NCBI RefSeq assembly: GCF_900635445.1
Contig: NZ_LR134117.1
Location: 2,046,001 to 2,110,000 of the forward strand
Direction of reading: 5' to 3'
DNA from: Serratia odorifera
GTDB taxonomy: Bacteria > Pseudomonadota > Gammaproteobacteria > Enterobacterales > Enterobacteriaceae
DNA length: 64,000 bases
A program made the position numbers and the translations under genes. The notes beneath the pieces were generated by a model. That model was not told the DNA's origin and searched no databases. It was given only the letters and a program-made list of their open reading frames with translations. Below are positions 18,044 through 27,540 of the stretch, one piece after another. Positions within the stretch are counted from its first letter, which is position 1; each line of letters opens with the position of its first letter.

Positions 18044-19087
18044 ATGTTTAAGAAATTTCGTGGCATGTTTTCCAATGACTTGTCCATCGACTTGGGTACC
18101 GCCAATACCCTGATTTATGTTAAAGGGCAAGGCATTGTACTGAATGAACCGTCGGTGGTTGCCATTCGCCAGGATCGTGCCGGTTCACCGAAGAGCGTTG
18201 CGGCCGTGGGTCATGACGCCAAACAGATGCTGGGGCGCACGCCTGGCAATATCGCTGCTATTCGTCCAATGAAAGACGGCGTCATTGCTGATTTCTTTGT
18301 GACCGAAAAGATGCTGCAGCACTTTATCAAGCAGGTTCACAGCAACAGCTTCATGCGCCCAAGCCCACGAGTGCTGGTGTGTGTGCCGGTGGGGGCCACT
18401 CAGGTTGAGCGTCGCGCCATTCGTGAATCTGCTCAGGGCGCTGGCGCCCGCGAAGTGTTCTTGATTGAAGAACCGATGGCTGCCGCAATCGGCGCCGGTC
18501 TGCCGGTGTCTGAAGCGACCGGCTCGATGGTGGTTGATATCGGCGGCGGTACCACAGAAGTAGCGGTGATCTCGCTTAACGGCGTGGTCTACTCCTCTTC
18601 CGTGCGCATCGGCGGCGATCGCTTCGATGAAGCAATCATTAATTATGTGCGCCGTAACTATGGCTCACTGATCGGCGAAGCTACCGCAGAACGCATCAAG
18701 CACGAGATCGGTTCGGCATACCCGGGCGACGAAGTGCGCGAGATCGAAGTTCGCGGCCGTAACCTGGCCGAAGGCGTGCCGCGCGGCTTTACCCTGAACT
18801 CCAATGAAATCCTCGAAGCCCTGCAAGAGCCGCTGACCGGTATTGTCAGCGCGGTGATGGTGGCGCTGGAACAGTGTCCGCCGGAGCTGGCTTCCGACAT
18901 TTCCGAACGCGGCATGGTGCTGACCGGCGGTGGCGCGTTGCTGCGCAACCTGGATCGCCTGCTGATGGAAGAAACCGGCATTCCGGTGGTGGTGGCGGAA
19001 GATCCGCTCACCTGCGTTGCACGTGGCGGCGGTAAGGCGTTGGAAATGATCGACATGCACGGCGGCGATTTGTTCAGCGAAGAATAA
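18044..19087 (+). CDS. mreB: Actin-like rod-shape protein MreB
   Basis: 347 residues from MFKKFRGMFSNDLSIDLGTANTL, the E. coli length. Actin-fold nucleotide loops are seen: phosphate-1 DLGTANTLIYV and phosphate-2 VVDIGGGTTEVAVIS, plus the adenosine motif TGGGALLRNLD. It forms membrane-bound filaments that direct lateral wall synthesis with MreC, MreD, RodA and PBP2. First gene of mreBCD. The in-frame ATG 21 bases upstream is not used in relatives. Confidence 0.99.
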   Translation: MFKKFRGMFSNDLSIDLGTANTLIYVKGQGIVLNEPSVVAIRQDRAGSPKSVAAVGHDAKQMLGRTPGNIAAIRPMKDGVIADFFVTEKMLQHFIKQVHSNSFMRPSPRVLVCVPVGATQVERRAIRESAQGAGAREVFLIEEPMAAAIGAGLPVSEATGSMVVDIGGGTTEVAVISLNGVVYSSSVRIGGDRFDEAIINYVRRNYGSLIGEATAERIKHEIGSAYPGDEVREIEVRGRNLAEGVPRGFTLNSNEILEALQEPLTGIVSAVMVALEQCPPELASDISERGMVLTGGGALLRNLDRLLMEETGIPVVVAEDPLTCVARGGGKALEMIDMHGGDLFSEE

Positions 19088-19180
19088 TCAGCCCCAGGAA
19101 GGAGGTATCATATTGGATGAATGCTATGGCGAACGTCTTGTATGGTGCCTCCTTCTGTTGTCGAGGAACTCGCATAATTT

Positions 19181-20197
19181 ATGAAGCCGATTTTTAGCAG
19201 GGGGCCTTCCCTGCAACTACGACTTTTTTTGGCGGTGATCGCGGCTATAGCCCTGATTGTCGCTGACAGCCGGCTCGGTACGTTCGTTAAAATACGCAAC
19301 TACATGGATACCGCAGTCAGTCCCTTCTATTTTCTGGCCAATGGGCCACGTAAAGTTCTGGACAGCGTTTCGGATACGCTGGCTACCCGCCAACAGTTGG
19401 AGCTGGAAAACCGCGCTCTGCGGCAGGAACTGCTGCTGAAAAACAGCGATGTTCTTCTTCTTGGCCAGTTCAAGCAGGAAAACGCCCGCTTGCGCGAGCT
19501 GCTGGGCTCGCCGCTGCGCCAGGACGAACACAAAATGGTGACCCAGGTGATCTCAACCGGGTCGGATCCGTATAGCGATCAGGTGGTGATCGACAAGGGG
19601 TCTGACAATGGCGTGTACGAAGGCCAGCCGGTGATCAGCGACAAGGGCGTGGTCGGCCAGGTGGTAGCGGTGGCGAAGGTCACCAGCCGCGTACTGTTGA
19701 TTTGCGATGCGTCGCACGCGCTGCCGATCCAGGTTCTGCGTAACGACATCCGCGTCATTGCTGCCGGCAGCGGCTGCGCCGACGATCTGCAACTGGAGCA
19801 TTTGCCGGGCAACACCGACATTCGCGTTGGCGATGTGCTGGTCACCTCCGGTCTGGGCGGGCGTTTCCCGGAAGGCTATCCGGTAGCGGTGGTTTCGTCG
19901 GTGAAGGTGGATAACCAACGCGCGTATACGGTGATCCAGGCTCGGCCAACCGCCGGCCTGCAGCGCCTGCGCTACCTGCTGCTGCTGTGGGGCGCCGACC
20001 GTAACGGTGATATGCCGTTACCGCCAGACGAAGTTCATCGCGTGGCCAACGAACGCCTGATGCAGATGATGCCACAGGTGCTGCCGCCGGCCGATGCCAT
20101 GGGACCACCGGCTCCGCTGCCGGCCCCTGCCACCGGCGCGGTTGCTCCGCCTCAGGCGGCCTCGGCCGTTAAACCTGCCGCAGGAACGCTACAATGA
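19181..20197 (+). CDS. mreC: Rod-shape protein MreC
   Basis: 338 residues. One N-terminal membrane helix (LRLFLAVIAAIALIVADS), a coiled-coil (~residues 65-105, QQLELENRALRQELLLKNSDVLLLGQF) and a periplasmic beta-barrel domain, then a Pro/Ala-rich tail (last ~50 residues). It connects cytoplasmic MreB to PBP2. It overlaps mreD by 4 bases. The low-complexity tail is variable in this family. Confidence 0.97.
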   Translation: MKPIFSRGPSLQLRLFLAVIAAIALIVADSRLGTFVKIRNYMDTAVSPFYFLANGPRKVLDSVSDTLATRQQLELENRALRQELLLKNSDVLLLGQFKQENARLRELLGSPLRQDEHKMVTQVISTGSDPYSDQVVIDKGSDNGVYEGQPVISDKGVVGQVVAVAKVTSRVLLICDASHALPIQVLRNDIRVIAAGSGCADDLQLEHLPGNTDIRVGDVLVTSGLGGRFPEGYPVAVVSSVKVDNQRAYTVIQARPTAGLQRLRYLLLLWGADRNGDMPLPPDEVHRVANERLMQMMPQVLPPADAMGPPAPLPAPATGAVAPPQAASAVKPAAGTLQ

Positions 20198-20682
20198 ATC
20201 GCTATCGCAGTCATGGGCGTTGGATCATCTGGCTCTCGTTCCTGATAGCGCTGGTGCTGCAAATCATGCCGTGGCCGGAACAGCTGTATATGTTCCGGCC
20301 GTCGTGGCTGGCGTTGATCCTGATTTACTGGGTGATGGCGCTGCCGCACCGGGTCAACGTCGGCACCGGTTTTGTCCTGGGGCTGATCCTGGATCTGATT
20401 CTTGGCTCGACGCTGGGCGTGCGTGCGCTGGGATTGGGTATCATCGCCTATCTGGTGGCATTCAAATTCCAGCTGTTTCGCAATATGGCGCTGTGGCAAC
20501 AGGCGCTGATCGTGGTGCTGTTGTCGCTGGCGATGGACGTGGTGGTGTTCTGGGCTGAGTTTTTAGTGATCAACGTCTCTTTCCGCCCGGAGGTGTTCTG
20601 GAGTAGTGTGGTTAACGGCATCTTGTGGCCGTGGCTATTCCTGTTGATGCGCAAAATCCGCCGTCAGTTTGCCGTACAATAA
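20194..20682 (+). CDS. mreD: Rod-shape protein MreD
   Basis: 162 residues, about five to six membrane helices, same length as E. coli MreD. Inner-membrane part of the elongasome with MreBC. Its ATG overlaps the mreC stop region (ATGA). maf begins 9 bases after its stop. Confidence 0.97.
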   Translation: MNRYRSHGRWIIWLSFLIALVLQIMPWPEQLYMFRPSWLALILIYWVMALPHRVNVGTGFVLGLILDLILGSTLGVRALGLGIIAYLVAFKFQLFRNMALWQQALIVVLLSLAMDVVVFWAEFLVINVSFRPEVFWSSVVNGILWPWLFLLMRKIRRQFAVQ

Positions 20683-20691
20683 GGGTAAATC

Positions 20692-21276
20692 ATGATTTCG
20701 CTTTATCTGGCCTCCGGCTCGCCTCGGCGGCGCGAACTGCTGACCCTGCTGGGCGTGCCGTTTGAGATAGTCCTGACCAACACCGAAGAACAACGGCAAA
20801 GCGGCGAGGCGGCACAGGACTATGTGCGCCGTCTGGCACAGGACAAGGCCAGGGCTGGCGTGGCGCAGGCGGTGGAAGATCGCCCGGTGCTGGGTGCCGA
20901 TACCATCGTGGTGCTCAATGGCCGGGTATTGGAAAAGCCACGTGATGCGGCGCATGCGGCAGAGATGCTGGCGCTGTTGTCTGGCCGGCAACATCAGGTG
21001 ATGACCGCGGTGGCGATTGCCGATCGGCAGGACGTACTGTGCCAACTGGTGATCACCGATGTCACGTTCCGCAATCTGTCACAGCAGGATATTCACGACT
21101 ATATTGCTACTGGCGAGCCGATGGATAAAGCGGGGGCCTATGGTATTCAAGGAAAGGGTGGTTGTTTCGTCAGAACGATAACCGGCAGTTATCACGCAGT
21201 CGTGGGACTGCCGTTGGTCGAGACACATGAGCTGCTCAGTAATTTTGTCGCATTACGTGATGTAAGAACGGGTTGA
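20692..21276 (+). CDS. Maf-family dTTP/UTP pyrophosphatase (YhdE)
   Basis: 194 residues. Hydrolyses dTTP, UTP and modified pyrimidine nucleotides to monophosphates (house-cleaning). Maf signature at the N-terminus (LASGSPRRRELLTLLGVPFE), then GADTIVVLNGRVLEKP and the YGIQGKGGCFVRTITGSYHAVVGLP segment. It is the homologue of E. coli yhdE (maf-1), in the same place between mreD and rng. Confidence 0.95.
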   Translation: MISLYLASGSPRRRELLTLLGVPFEIVLTNTEEQRQSGEAAQDYVRRLAQDKARAGVAQAVEDRPVLGADTIVVLNGRVLEKPRDAAHAAEMLALLSGRQHQVMTAVAIADRQDVLCQLVITDVTFRNLSQQDIHDYIATGEPMDKAGAYGIQGKGGCFVRTITGSYHAVVGLPLVETHELLSNFVALRDVRTG

Positions 21277-21318
21277 TGGACGTTGCGATGATCTGTCAAC
21301 CGGCTCTGAGGAGAAGAC

Positions 21319-22788
21319 ATGACAGCTGAGCTATTGGTAAATATCACACCGTCTGAAACGCGGGTCGCCTATATTGACGGCGGAATTCTGCAAGAGATCC
21401 ATATCGAACGCGAATCCAAGCGCGGCATTGTCGGCAATATCTATAAGGGGCGCGTCAGTCGGGTGCTGCCGGGGATGCAGGCGGCCTTCGTGGATATCGG
21501 TCTGGACAAAGCGGCCTTTTTGCATGCCTCGGACATTATGCCGCACACCGAATGCGTTGCCGGCGACGAACAAAAAAACTTCCACGTGCGTGACATTGCG
21601 GAGCTGGTGCGGCAGGGGCAGGATCTGATGGTGCAGGTGGTGAAAGATCCACTCGGCACCAAGGGGGCGCGCCTGACCACCGACATCACGCTGCCTTCGC
21701 GTTATCTGGTGTTCATGCCCGGCGCGGCGCACGTTGGGGTTTCACAACGTATTGAAAGCGAAGCGGAACGTGACCGGCTGAAGAAAATCGTCGGCGCCTA
21801 TTGCGACGATCTGGGCGGTTTTATCATCCGTACCGCAGCGGAAGGCATCGGCGATGAAGAATTGGCGCAGGATGCCGCGTTCCTCAAGCGGCTGTGGACC
21901 AAGGTGATGGAGCGTAAAAAGCGCAACCAGACCAAATACATGCTGTACGGCGAACTGGCATTGGCGCAACGTATTCTGCGCGACTTCGCCGGTGCTGCTC
22001 TGGATCGTATCCGCGTGGACTCGCGCCTGACGCACGATCTGCTGGTGGAGTTTACCGCCGAATACATCCCGGACATGAGTAGCAAACTGGAGCTGTATAC
22101 CGGTAGCCAGCCGATCTTTGATTTGTACGATGTCGAAAACGAAGTCCAGCGCGCGCTGGAACGCAAAGTGGAGCTCAAGTCGGGCGGTTATCTGATCATC
22201 GATCAGACCGAAGCCATGACCACCATCGACATCAATACCGGTGCTTTTGTCGGCCACCGCAATCTTGATGAAACCATCTTCAATACCAATATCGAAGCCA
22301 CGCAGGCGATTGCCCGGCAGCTGCGGCTGCGCAATCTGGGTGGCATCATCATTATTGACTTCATCGACATGAACAATGAAGAACACCGCCGCCGGGTGCT
22401 GCATTCATTGGAACAGGCGTTGAGCAAGGATCGGGTTAAAACCACCATCAACGGCTTCTCGCAGTTGGGACTGGTGGAAATGACCCGCAAGCGAACGCGC
22501 GAAAGCATTGAACATGTGCTCTGTCATGATTGTCCTACCTGCAATGGTCGCGGTACGGTCAAGACGGTCGAAACCGTGTGCTATGAAATTCTGCGTGAAA
22601 TTGTACGAGTGCATCACGCCTATGACTCCGATCGCTTCCTGGTCTATGCTTCAGCAGCGGTAGGCGAAGCGCTGAAGAGCGAAGAGTCACATGCATTGGC
22701 AGAAGTGGAAATCTTTGTCGGTAAGCAGGTAAAGGTGCAAATCGAACCGCTGTACAGTCAGGAACAGTTCGACGTAGTGATGATGTAA
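21319..22788 (+). CDS. rng: Ribonuclease G
   Basis: 489 residues. Endonuclease for 16S rRNA 5' maturation and some mRNAs. N-terminal S1 domain (~35-120), 5' sensor/RNase H-like region, catalytic aspartates in TTIDINTGAF and IIIDFIDMNN, and the zinc-link CHDCPTCNGRG near residue 405. It lacks the long C-terminal scaffold of RNase E. GAGGAG lies 7 bases before the ATG. A palindrome follows the stop. Confidence 0.98.
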   Translation: MTAELLVNITPSETRVAYIDGGILQEIHIERESKRGIVGNIYKGRVSRVLPGMQAAFVDIGLDKAAFLHASDIMPHTECVAGDEQKNFHVRDIAELVRQGQDLMVQVVKDPLGTKGARLTTDITLPSRYLVFMPGAAHVGVSQRIESEAERDRLKKIVGAYCDDLGGFIIRTAAEGIGDEELAQDAAFLKRLWTKVMERKKRNQTKYMLYGELALAQRILRDFAGAALDRIRVDSRLTHDLLVEFTAEYIPDMSSKLELYTGSQPIFDLYDVENEVQRALERKVELKSGGYLIIDQTEAMTTIDINTGAFVGHRNLDETIFNTNIEATQAIARQLRLRNLGGIIIIDFIDMNNEEHRRRVLHSLEQALSKDRVKTTINGFSQLGLVEMTRKRTRESIEHVLCHDCPTCNGRGTVKTVETVCYEILREIVRVHHAYDSDRFLVYASAAVGEALKSEESHALAEVEIFVGKQVKVQIEPLYSQEQFDVVMM

Positions 22789-22803
22789 GCTGTCGATCGA
22801 TAA

Positions 22804-22823
22804 GGGTTCAGCCGGCTGAACCC
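22804..22823 (+). terminator. Palindrome between rng and yhdP
   Basis: GGGTTCAGCC/GGCTGAACCC, a perfect 20-base palindrome followed by GTTAATT. It may stop or pause transcription between rng and yhdP. The T-run is weak, so read-through is likely. Confidence 0.5.
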
Positions 22824-22863
22824 GTTAATTCCCGTTGCCGGGCAGCGGAAGCAAGGAGATATT

Positions 22864-25800
22864 GTGAGGCGACTGCCTGGGATTTTGTTAGCAACAGGCG
22901 CCACGCTCATCGTAGTTGTGGCGTTGCTGATCAGTGGGCTGCGCCTGGCGTTGCCGGAACTGAACAGCTACCGCCCACAATTGCTGGAAAAGATCGCAGC
23001 CTTGTCCGGCGTGCCGGTGCAGGCCGATTTCGTGCAGGGCAGTTGGGAAAACTTCGGCCCGACGCTTGAAGTGCGCAACATCCGCGCACAACTGCCAAAA
23101 AGCAACCTGCATATCGAACGTGTCACGCTGGCGCTGGATGTATGGCAATCCTTGCTGCACTGGCGTTGGCAGTTTCGCGATCTCACCTTCTATCAATTTC
23201 AGCTCGATCTGAACACCACGCTGGGCGGGGATGAACACCAGGGCAGCATTATCGAGCCGGGTACCGTCAGCGATCTGCTGCTCTATCAGTTCGACCATTT
23301 CGATTTGCGCGACAGCCGCATTTCCTTCCTCACGCCGTCTGGCCCGCGGGCCGAGTTCGATATTCCGCAGCTCACCTGGCTTAACAGCCACCAACGCCAT
23401 CGCGCGGAAGGGCAAATCAGCCTGTCGACCCTCAACGGTCAGCATGGACTGGTGCGGGTACGTATGGACCTGCGTGATAACAAAGGCCTGCTGAACACCG
23501 GGACGGTGTAATATGCAGGCCGATGATATCGATCTGAAGCCATGGTTCAGCCGTTGGCTGAAGTCCAATACCGGCCTGGAAAGCGCGGATTTCAGTCTGG
23601 CGGCCTGGCTGCAAATACAGAACGGTGAAATATACGGCGGTAACGCCTTGCTCAAGCAAGGGGCGGCCAACTGGACGGTAGCAAAACAGCCGCACCGGCT
23701 GGATGTCGATAACCTGTCGCTGGCGTTGAACCGCAAGGGTAATGGCTGGCAGGTGGATGTACCGCAGCTGAACCTGAAAACTGATGGCCAGGCCTGGCCG
23801 CAAGGTTCTCTGTCCGGCCTGTGGCTACCGGAAAACGATCGTTTCCTCGGGCCGGAGCAGAGCGAGGAACTGCGTATTCGCGCCAGCGATATTCAACTGG
23901 AACGGTTGGCGGCGCTGTTGCCGACCTTCTCGTTCCTCAGCCCCGACGTGCTCGAGCGTTGGAATGATTTACAGCCACAGGGCAAGGTCAACGCGCTGGC
24001 GCTGGACATACCGCTCAAACAGCCGGAAAAAACCCGCTTCCAGGCGCGCTGGCACGGCGTCAGTTGGCAGCCCTGGAAGCTGCTGCCGGGGGTTAACCAT
24101 TTTTTCCGGCGCGCTCAGCGGCGGGGTGGAAAATGGCCGCCTGACGCTGGATATGCAGGATAGCGTACTGCCTTACGGCGATATGTTCCGCGCACCGCTG
24201 GAGATCAAGCGTGCGACGGGGGCAGTGACCTGGCGCAACAATGCTCAGGGTTGGGAACTGGCGAGCCACAAACTGGACGTCAAAGCCAAATCGCTATGGG
24301 TAAACGGCGATTTCCGTTATCAGCAACCAACCACCGGTGAGCCGTGGCTGAGCATTCTGGCGGGCATCCGGCTGTATGACGGCGCGGACGCCTGGCGCTA
24401 TTTCCCGGAACCGCTGATGGGTACCCATCTGGTGAATTACCTGAGCGGAGCGATTCAGGGCGGTCAGGTGGACAATGCGTCGCTGATTTTTTCCGGCAAT
24501 CCGCATCATTTCCCCTTTGAGAAGAATGAGGGGCAGTTCGAAGTCTACGTCCCGCTACGTCAGGCGACCTTCCCAGTTCCAGCCGGGCTGGCCGGCGTTG
24601 ACCGATTTGGCAATTGACCTCGACTTCCTGAATAACGGTTTGTGGATGAATGCTCCGGCCGCCAAACTGGGCAAGGTCAGCGGCAAGAATATCAGCGCCA
24701 TCATCCCGGACTATCTGAAAGAGCGGCTGTTGATCGATGCAGAAGTGGCTGGCGCCGGCCCGGACGTGCATGACTATTTCATGCAGACACCGCTGCACGA
24801 TTCGGTCGGTACGGCATTGGAGGAGCTGCAGATTGGTGGTGATGTCAGTGGGCGCTTACATCTAGATATCCCCTTGAATGGTCAGCAGGTTGCCGCCAAG
24901 GGTGAAGTGACGTTGAACAACAATTCGCTGCTGGTGAAACCGCTGGGCAGCACGCTTGACAAGCTCAACGGTAAATTCCGCTTCGACAACGGCAATCTGT
25001 CCAGCGATACCCTGACGGCGAATTGGTTCGGCCAACCGGTGGCGGTGAACTTCACCACCGAAGAAGGCGCACAGGCGTATAAAGTCAACGTTGGCCTGAA
25101 GGGCGACTGGCAGCCGAGCAAGTTCCCCGGTATGCCGCCAGAGGTTGCCGAGGCGCTCGGCGGTAGCGCGCCGTGGAACGGCAAGGTGGCGATTAACCTG
25201 CCGCACGGCGGGGCGGCGAGTTACGATATCGGCGTTAACGCCGAGCTGAAGAATGTGAGCAGTCACTTACCTTCTCCGCTCGACAAACCGGCGGGTGAGT
25301 CGCTGCCGCTGAGCGTAAAAGTCAACGGCGGGCTGAACGGGTTCAACCTGACGGGTAGCGCCGGCAAGCAGAATCACTTCAACAGCGAATGGTCGTTTGC
25401 CAAACAGCAGGTCACCCTGGCGCGCGCCGCATGGCGTAACGGGCCGGGCACGCCGCCGCTGCCACCAAGCAAATCGCTGACGCTGAACCTACCGCCGCTG
25501 GACGGCGAAAAATGGCTGGGGCTGTTGGCGCCGGCGATGAAACAGGGCGGCAGCAGCGGCAAAGTGGGCAGTTTCAATTTCCCGACTACCGTGGCGCTGA
25601 CGACTCCGCAACTGCTGTTGGGGGGACAGGCGTGGCATAAGTTGCAATTGGCGGTACAGCAACAGCTTGGCGGCGTCACCGTTGACGTCAAGGGCGAGGA
25701 GATTGACGGCGCGCTGCGGGTGGCCGACAGCGGCCCGTGGCGGGCGAATATCAAATACCTTTACTACAACCCGCAGTTTGGTGATGAGCACAGTACGCCG

Positions 25801-26676
25801 ACGGCCACCAACCCACTGGCCGCGGCGGACCGGGTGTCGTTCCGTGGTTGGCCTTCGTTGATGCTGCGCTGCCAGTCCTGCTGGATTATGGGGCAGAATC
25901 TCGGCAAGGTAGAGGCGGATGTGACCTCGGCGGGCGACACGCTTACGTTGCAACACGGGCTGATCGATACCGGCAAGGGGCGGATGACCGCCACCGGCCT
26001 GTGGAAGCAGAATGATACGGAAGAACGTACGGCACTGAAGGGCAAATTGTTGGGCAGCAAGATTGATGAGACCGCCAGCTTCTTTGGCCTCACCACACCC
26101 TTGAAAAATGCCCCTTACGATGTGGATTTCGATCTGCACTGGCGTGGCCAGCCGTGGAAGCCGGAGGTCAATAGCTTCAATGGCACCATGAAAATCGACA
26201 TCGGCAAGGGCGAGATCGACAGTCTGGGCGGCGGGCGTGCCGGGCAGTTACTGCGTCTGGTCAGCTTCGATGCCTTGCTGCGCAAGTTGCAGTTCGACTT
26301 TAGCGATACCTTCGGCAAGGGTTTTTACTTCGATTCCATTCGCAGCACGGTATGGTCGAAAGATGGCATAATGCATACGGATAATCTATTGGTTGACGGC
26401 CTGGCGGCGGATATCGCCATGAGCGGTCAGGTCGATCTGGTAAAACGCCAGCTCGACATGGAAGCGGTTGTCGCGCCAGAGATTTCCGCCACGGTGGGCG
26501 TTGCCACCGCATTCGTGATTAACCCGATCGTGGGCGCCGCGGTGTTTGCCGCATCGAAGGTGCTGGCACCGCTATGGAACAAGATTTCGCTGATTCGCTA
26601 TCACATCAGCGGCAGTATGGATCAGCCGAAAATCAACGAGGTTTTGCGCAAGCCAAAAGAGGATAAGGCGTCATGA
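22864..26676 (+). CDS. yhdP: YhdP, AsmA-like intermembrane phospholipid transport protein (three frame breaks)
   Basis: A giant bridge protein anchored in the inner membrane (one helix, residues ~5-27) and spanning the periplasm with a hydrophobic groove; with TamB and YdbH it carries phospholipids to the outer membrane. The GTG start (MRRLPGILLATGATL) matches E. coli. Three single extra bases break it: the second A at 23510-23511, one T in the run 24100-24105, and one C at 24572-24574. With those removed it has 1269 residues (E. coli 1266) and aligns throughout. The C-terminal AsmA/DUF3971 region is intact (LRKLQFDFSDTFGKGFYFDS). Breaks are probably sequence errors. Confidence 0.92.
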
Positions 26677-27533
26677 GAAATGCGAACGTTGCGTTGTTAC
26701 AACTGTGCAGTGGCGATCAGGTACGGGATAACCTGGCGCAGATTGAGCAGCAAATCAAGCAGCTCAATGCGGGAGTAAAACTGGTCATGACGCCGGAGAA
26801 TGCGCTGCTGTTCGCCAACGCCGAGGCGTATCGCCACCATGCGGAAAGCGAAGGTGACGGCCCACTGCAACAGGCGGTGCGCGAAATGGCCCGCCGCTAT
26901 GGCGTGTGGCTGCTGGTGGGCTCGATGCCATTAATCAGCCGCGAAAACCCGCAGCGTATTACCACCAGCAGCCTGCTGTTTGACGATCGGGGCGACATTC
27001 GCGCCCGTTACGACAAATTGCACATGTTTGACGTTGATATCAACGATATGCACGCGCATTATCGCGAATCGGATACCTACCAGCATGGACAGCAGCTGAC
27101 GGTGGTGGATACGCCGGTAGGGCGTCTGGGCATGACGGTATGCTACGATCTGCGTTTCCCCGCGCTGTATCAGGCGCTGCGCGATCAAGGGGCGGAACTG
27201 ATTTCCGTGCCGGCGGCGTTTACCCGCGTTACCGGTGAAGCCCACTGGGAAATCCTGCTGCGCGCGCGGGCAATTGAAAACCAGTGCATCCTGCTGGCGC
27301 CGGCGCAGGTGGGCCGGCATGGTCTGACGCGCCGTACCTGGGGCCACACGATGGCGGTGGACGGCTGGGGCAAGATCCTGGCCGAGAACCCGGACGCGGT
27401 TTCTGCGCTGAAAGTCCGTGTCGACACCGGCGTGCTGAAAACCCTGCGCGCCCAGATGCCGGTGCAGCAGCACAACAGATTCCAGACGTCGCTGACGGCG
27501 CCGTTTGAAAACACATCCTCCAATAAAGAGTGA
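26673..27533 (+). CDS. Carbon-nitrogen hydrolase (Nit-type, probable deaminated glutathione amidase)
   Basis: 286 residues of the nitrilase superfamily. The Glu-Lys-Cys triad is visible: TPENALL (Glu, ~residue 43), RYDKLHMFDV (Lys, ~113) and MTVCYDLRFPALY (Cys, ~154). The LHMFDVDIN context is typical of Nit1/YbeM proteins that hydrolyse deaminated glutathione made by promiscuous transaminases, so a metabolite-repair role is likely. It overlaps the yhdP end by 4 bases and lies 7 bases before tldD. E. coli K-12 has its homologue elsewhere. Confidence 0.85.
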   Translation: MRNANVALLQLCSGDQVRDNLAQIEQQIKQLNAGVKLVMTPENALLFANAEAYRHHAESEGDGPLQQAVREMARRYGVWLLVGSMPLISRENPQRITTSSLLFDDRGDIRARYDKLHMFDVDINDMHAHYRESDTYQHGQQLTVVDTPVGRLGMTVCYDLRFPALYQALRDQGAELISVPAAFTRVTGEAHWEILLRARAIENQCILLAPAQVGRHGLTRRTWGHTMAVDGWGKILAENPDAVSALKVRVDTGVLKTLRAQMPVQQHNRFQTSLTAPFENTSSNKE

Positions 27534-27540
27534 AGAAATT

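Noticed and set aside
22864..26676. yhdP as a set of separate small genes or a pseudogene
   Set aside because: The fragments align end to end with one protein and each junction needs only one base change.
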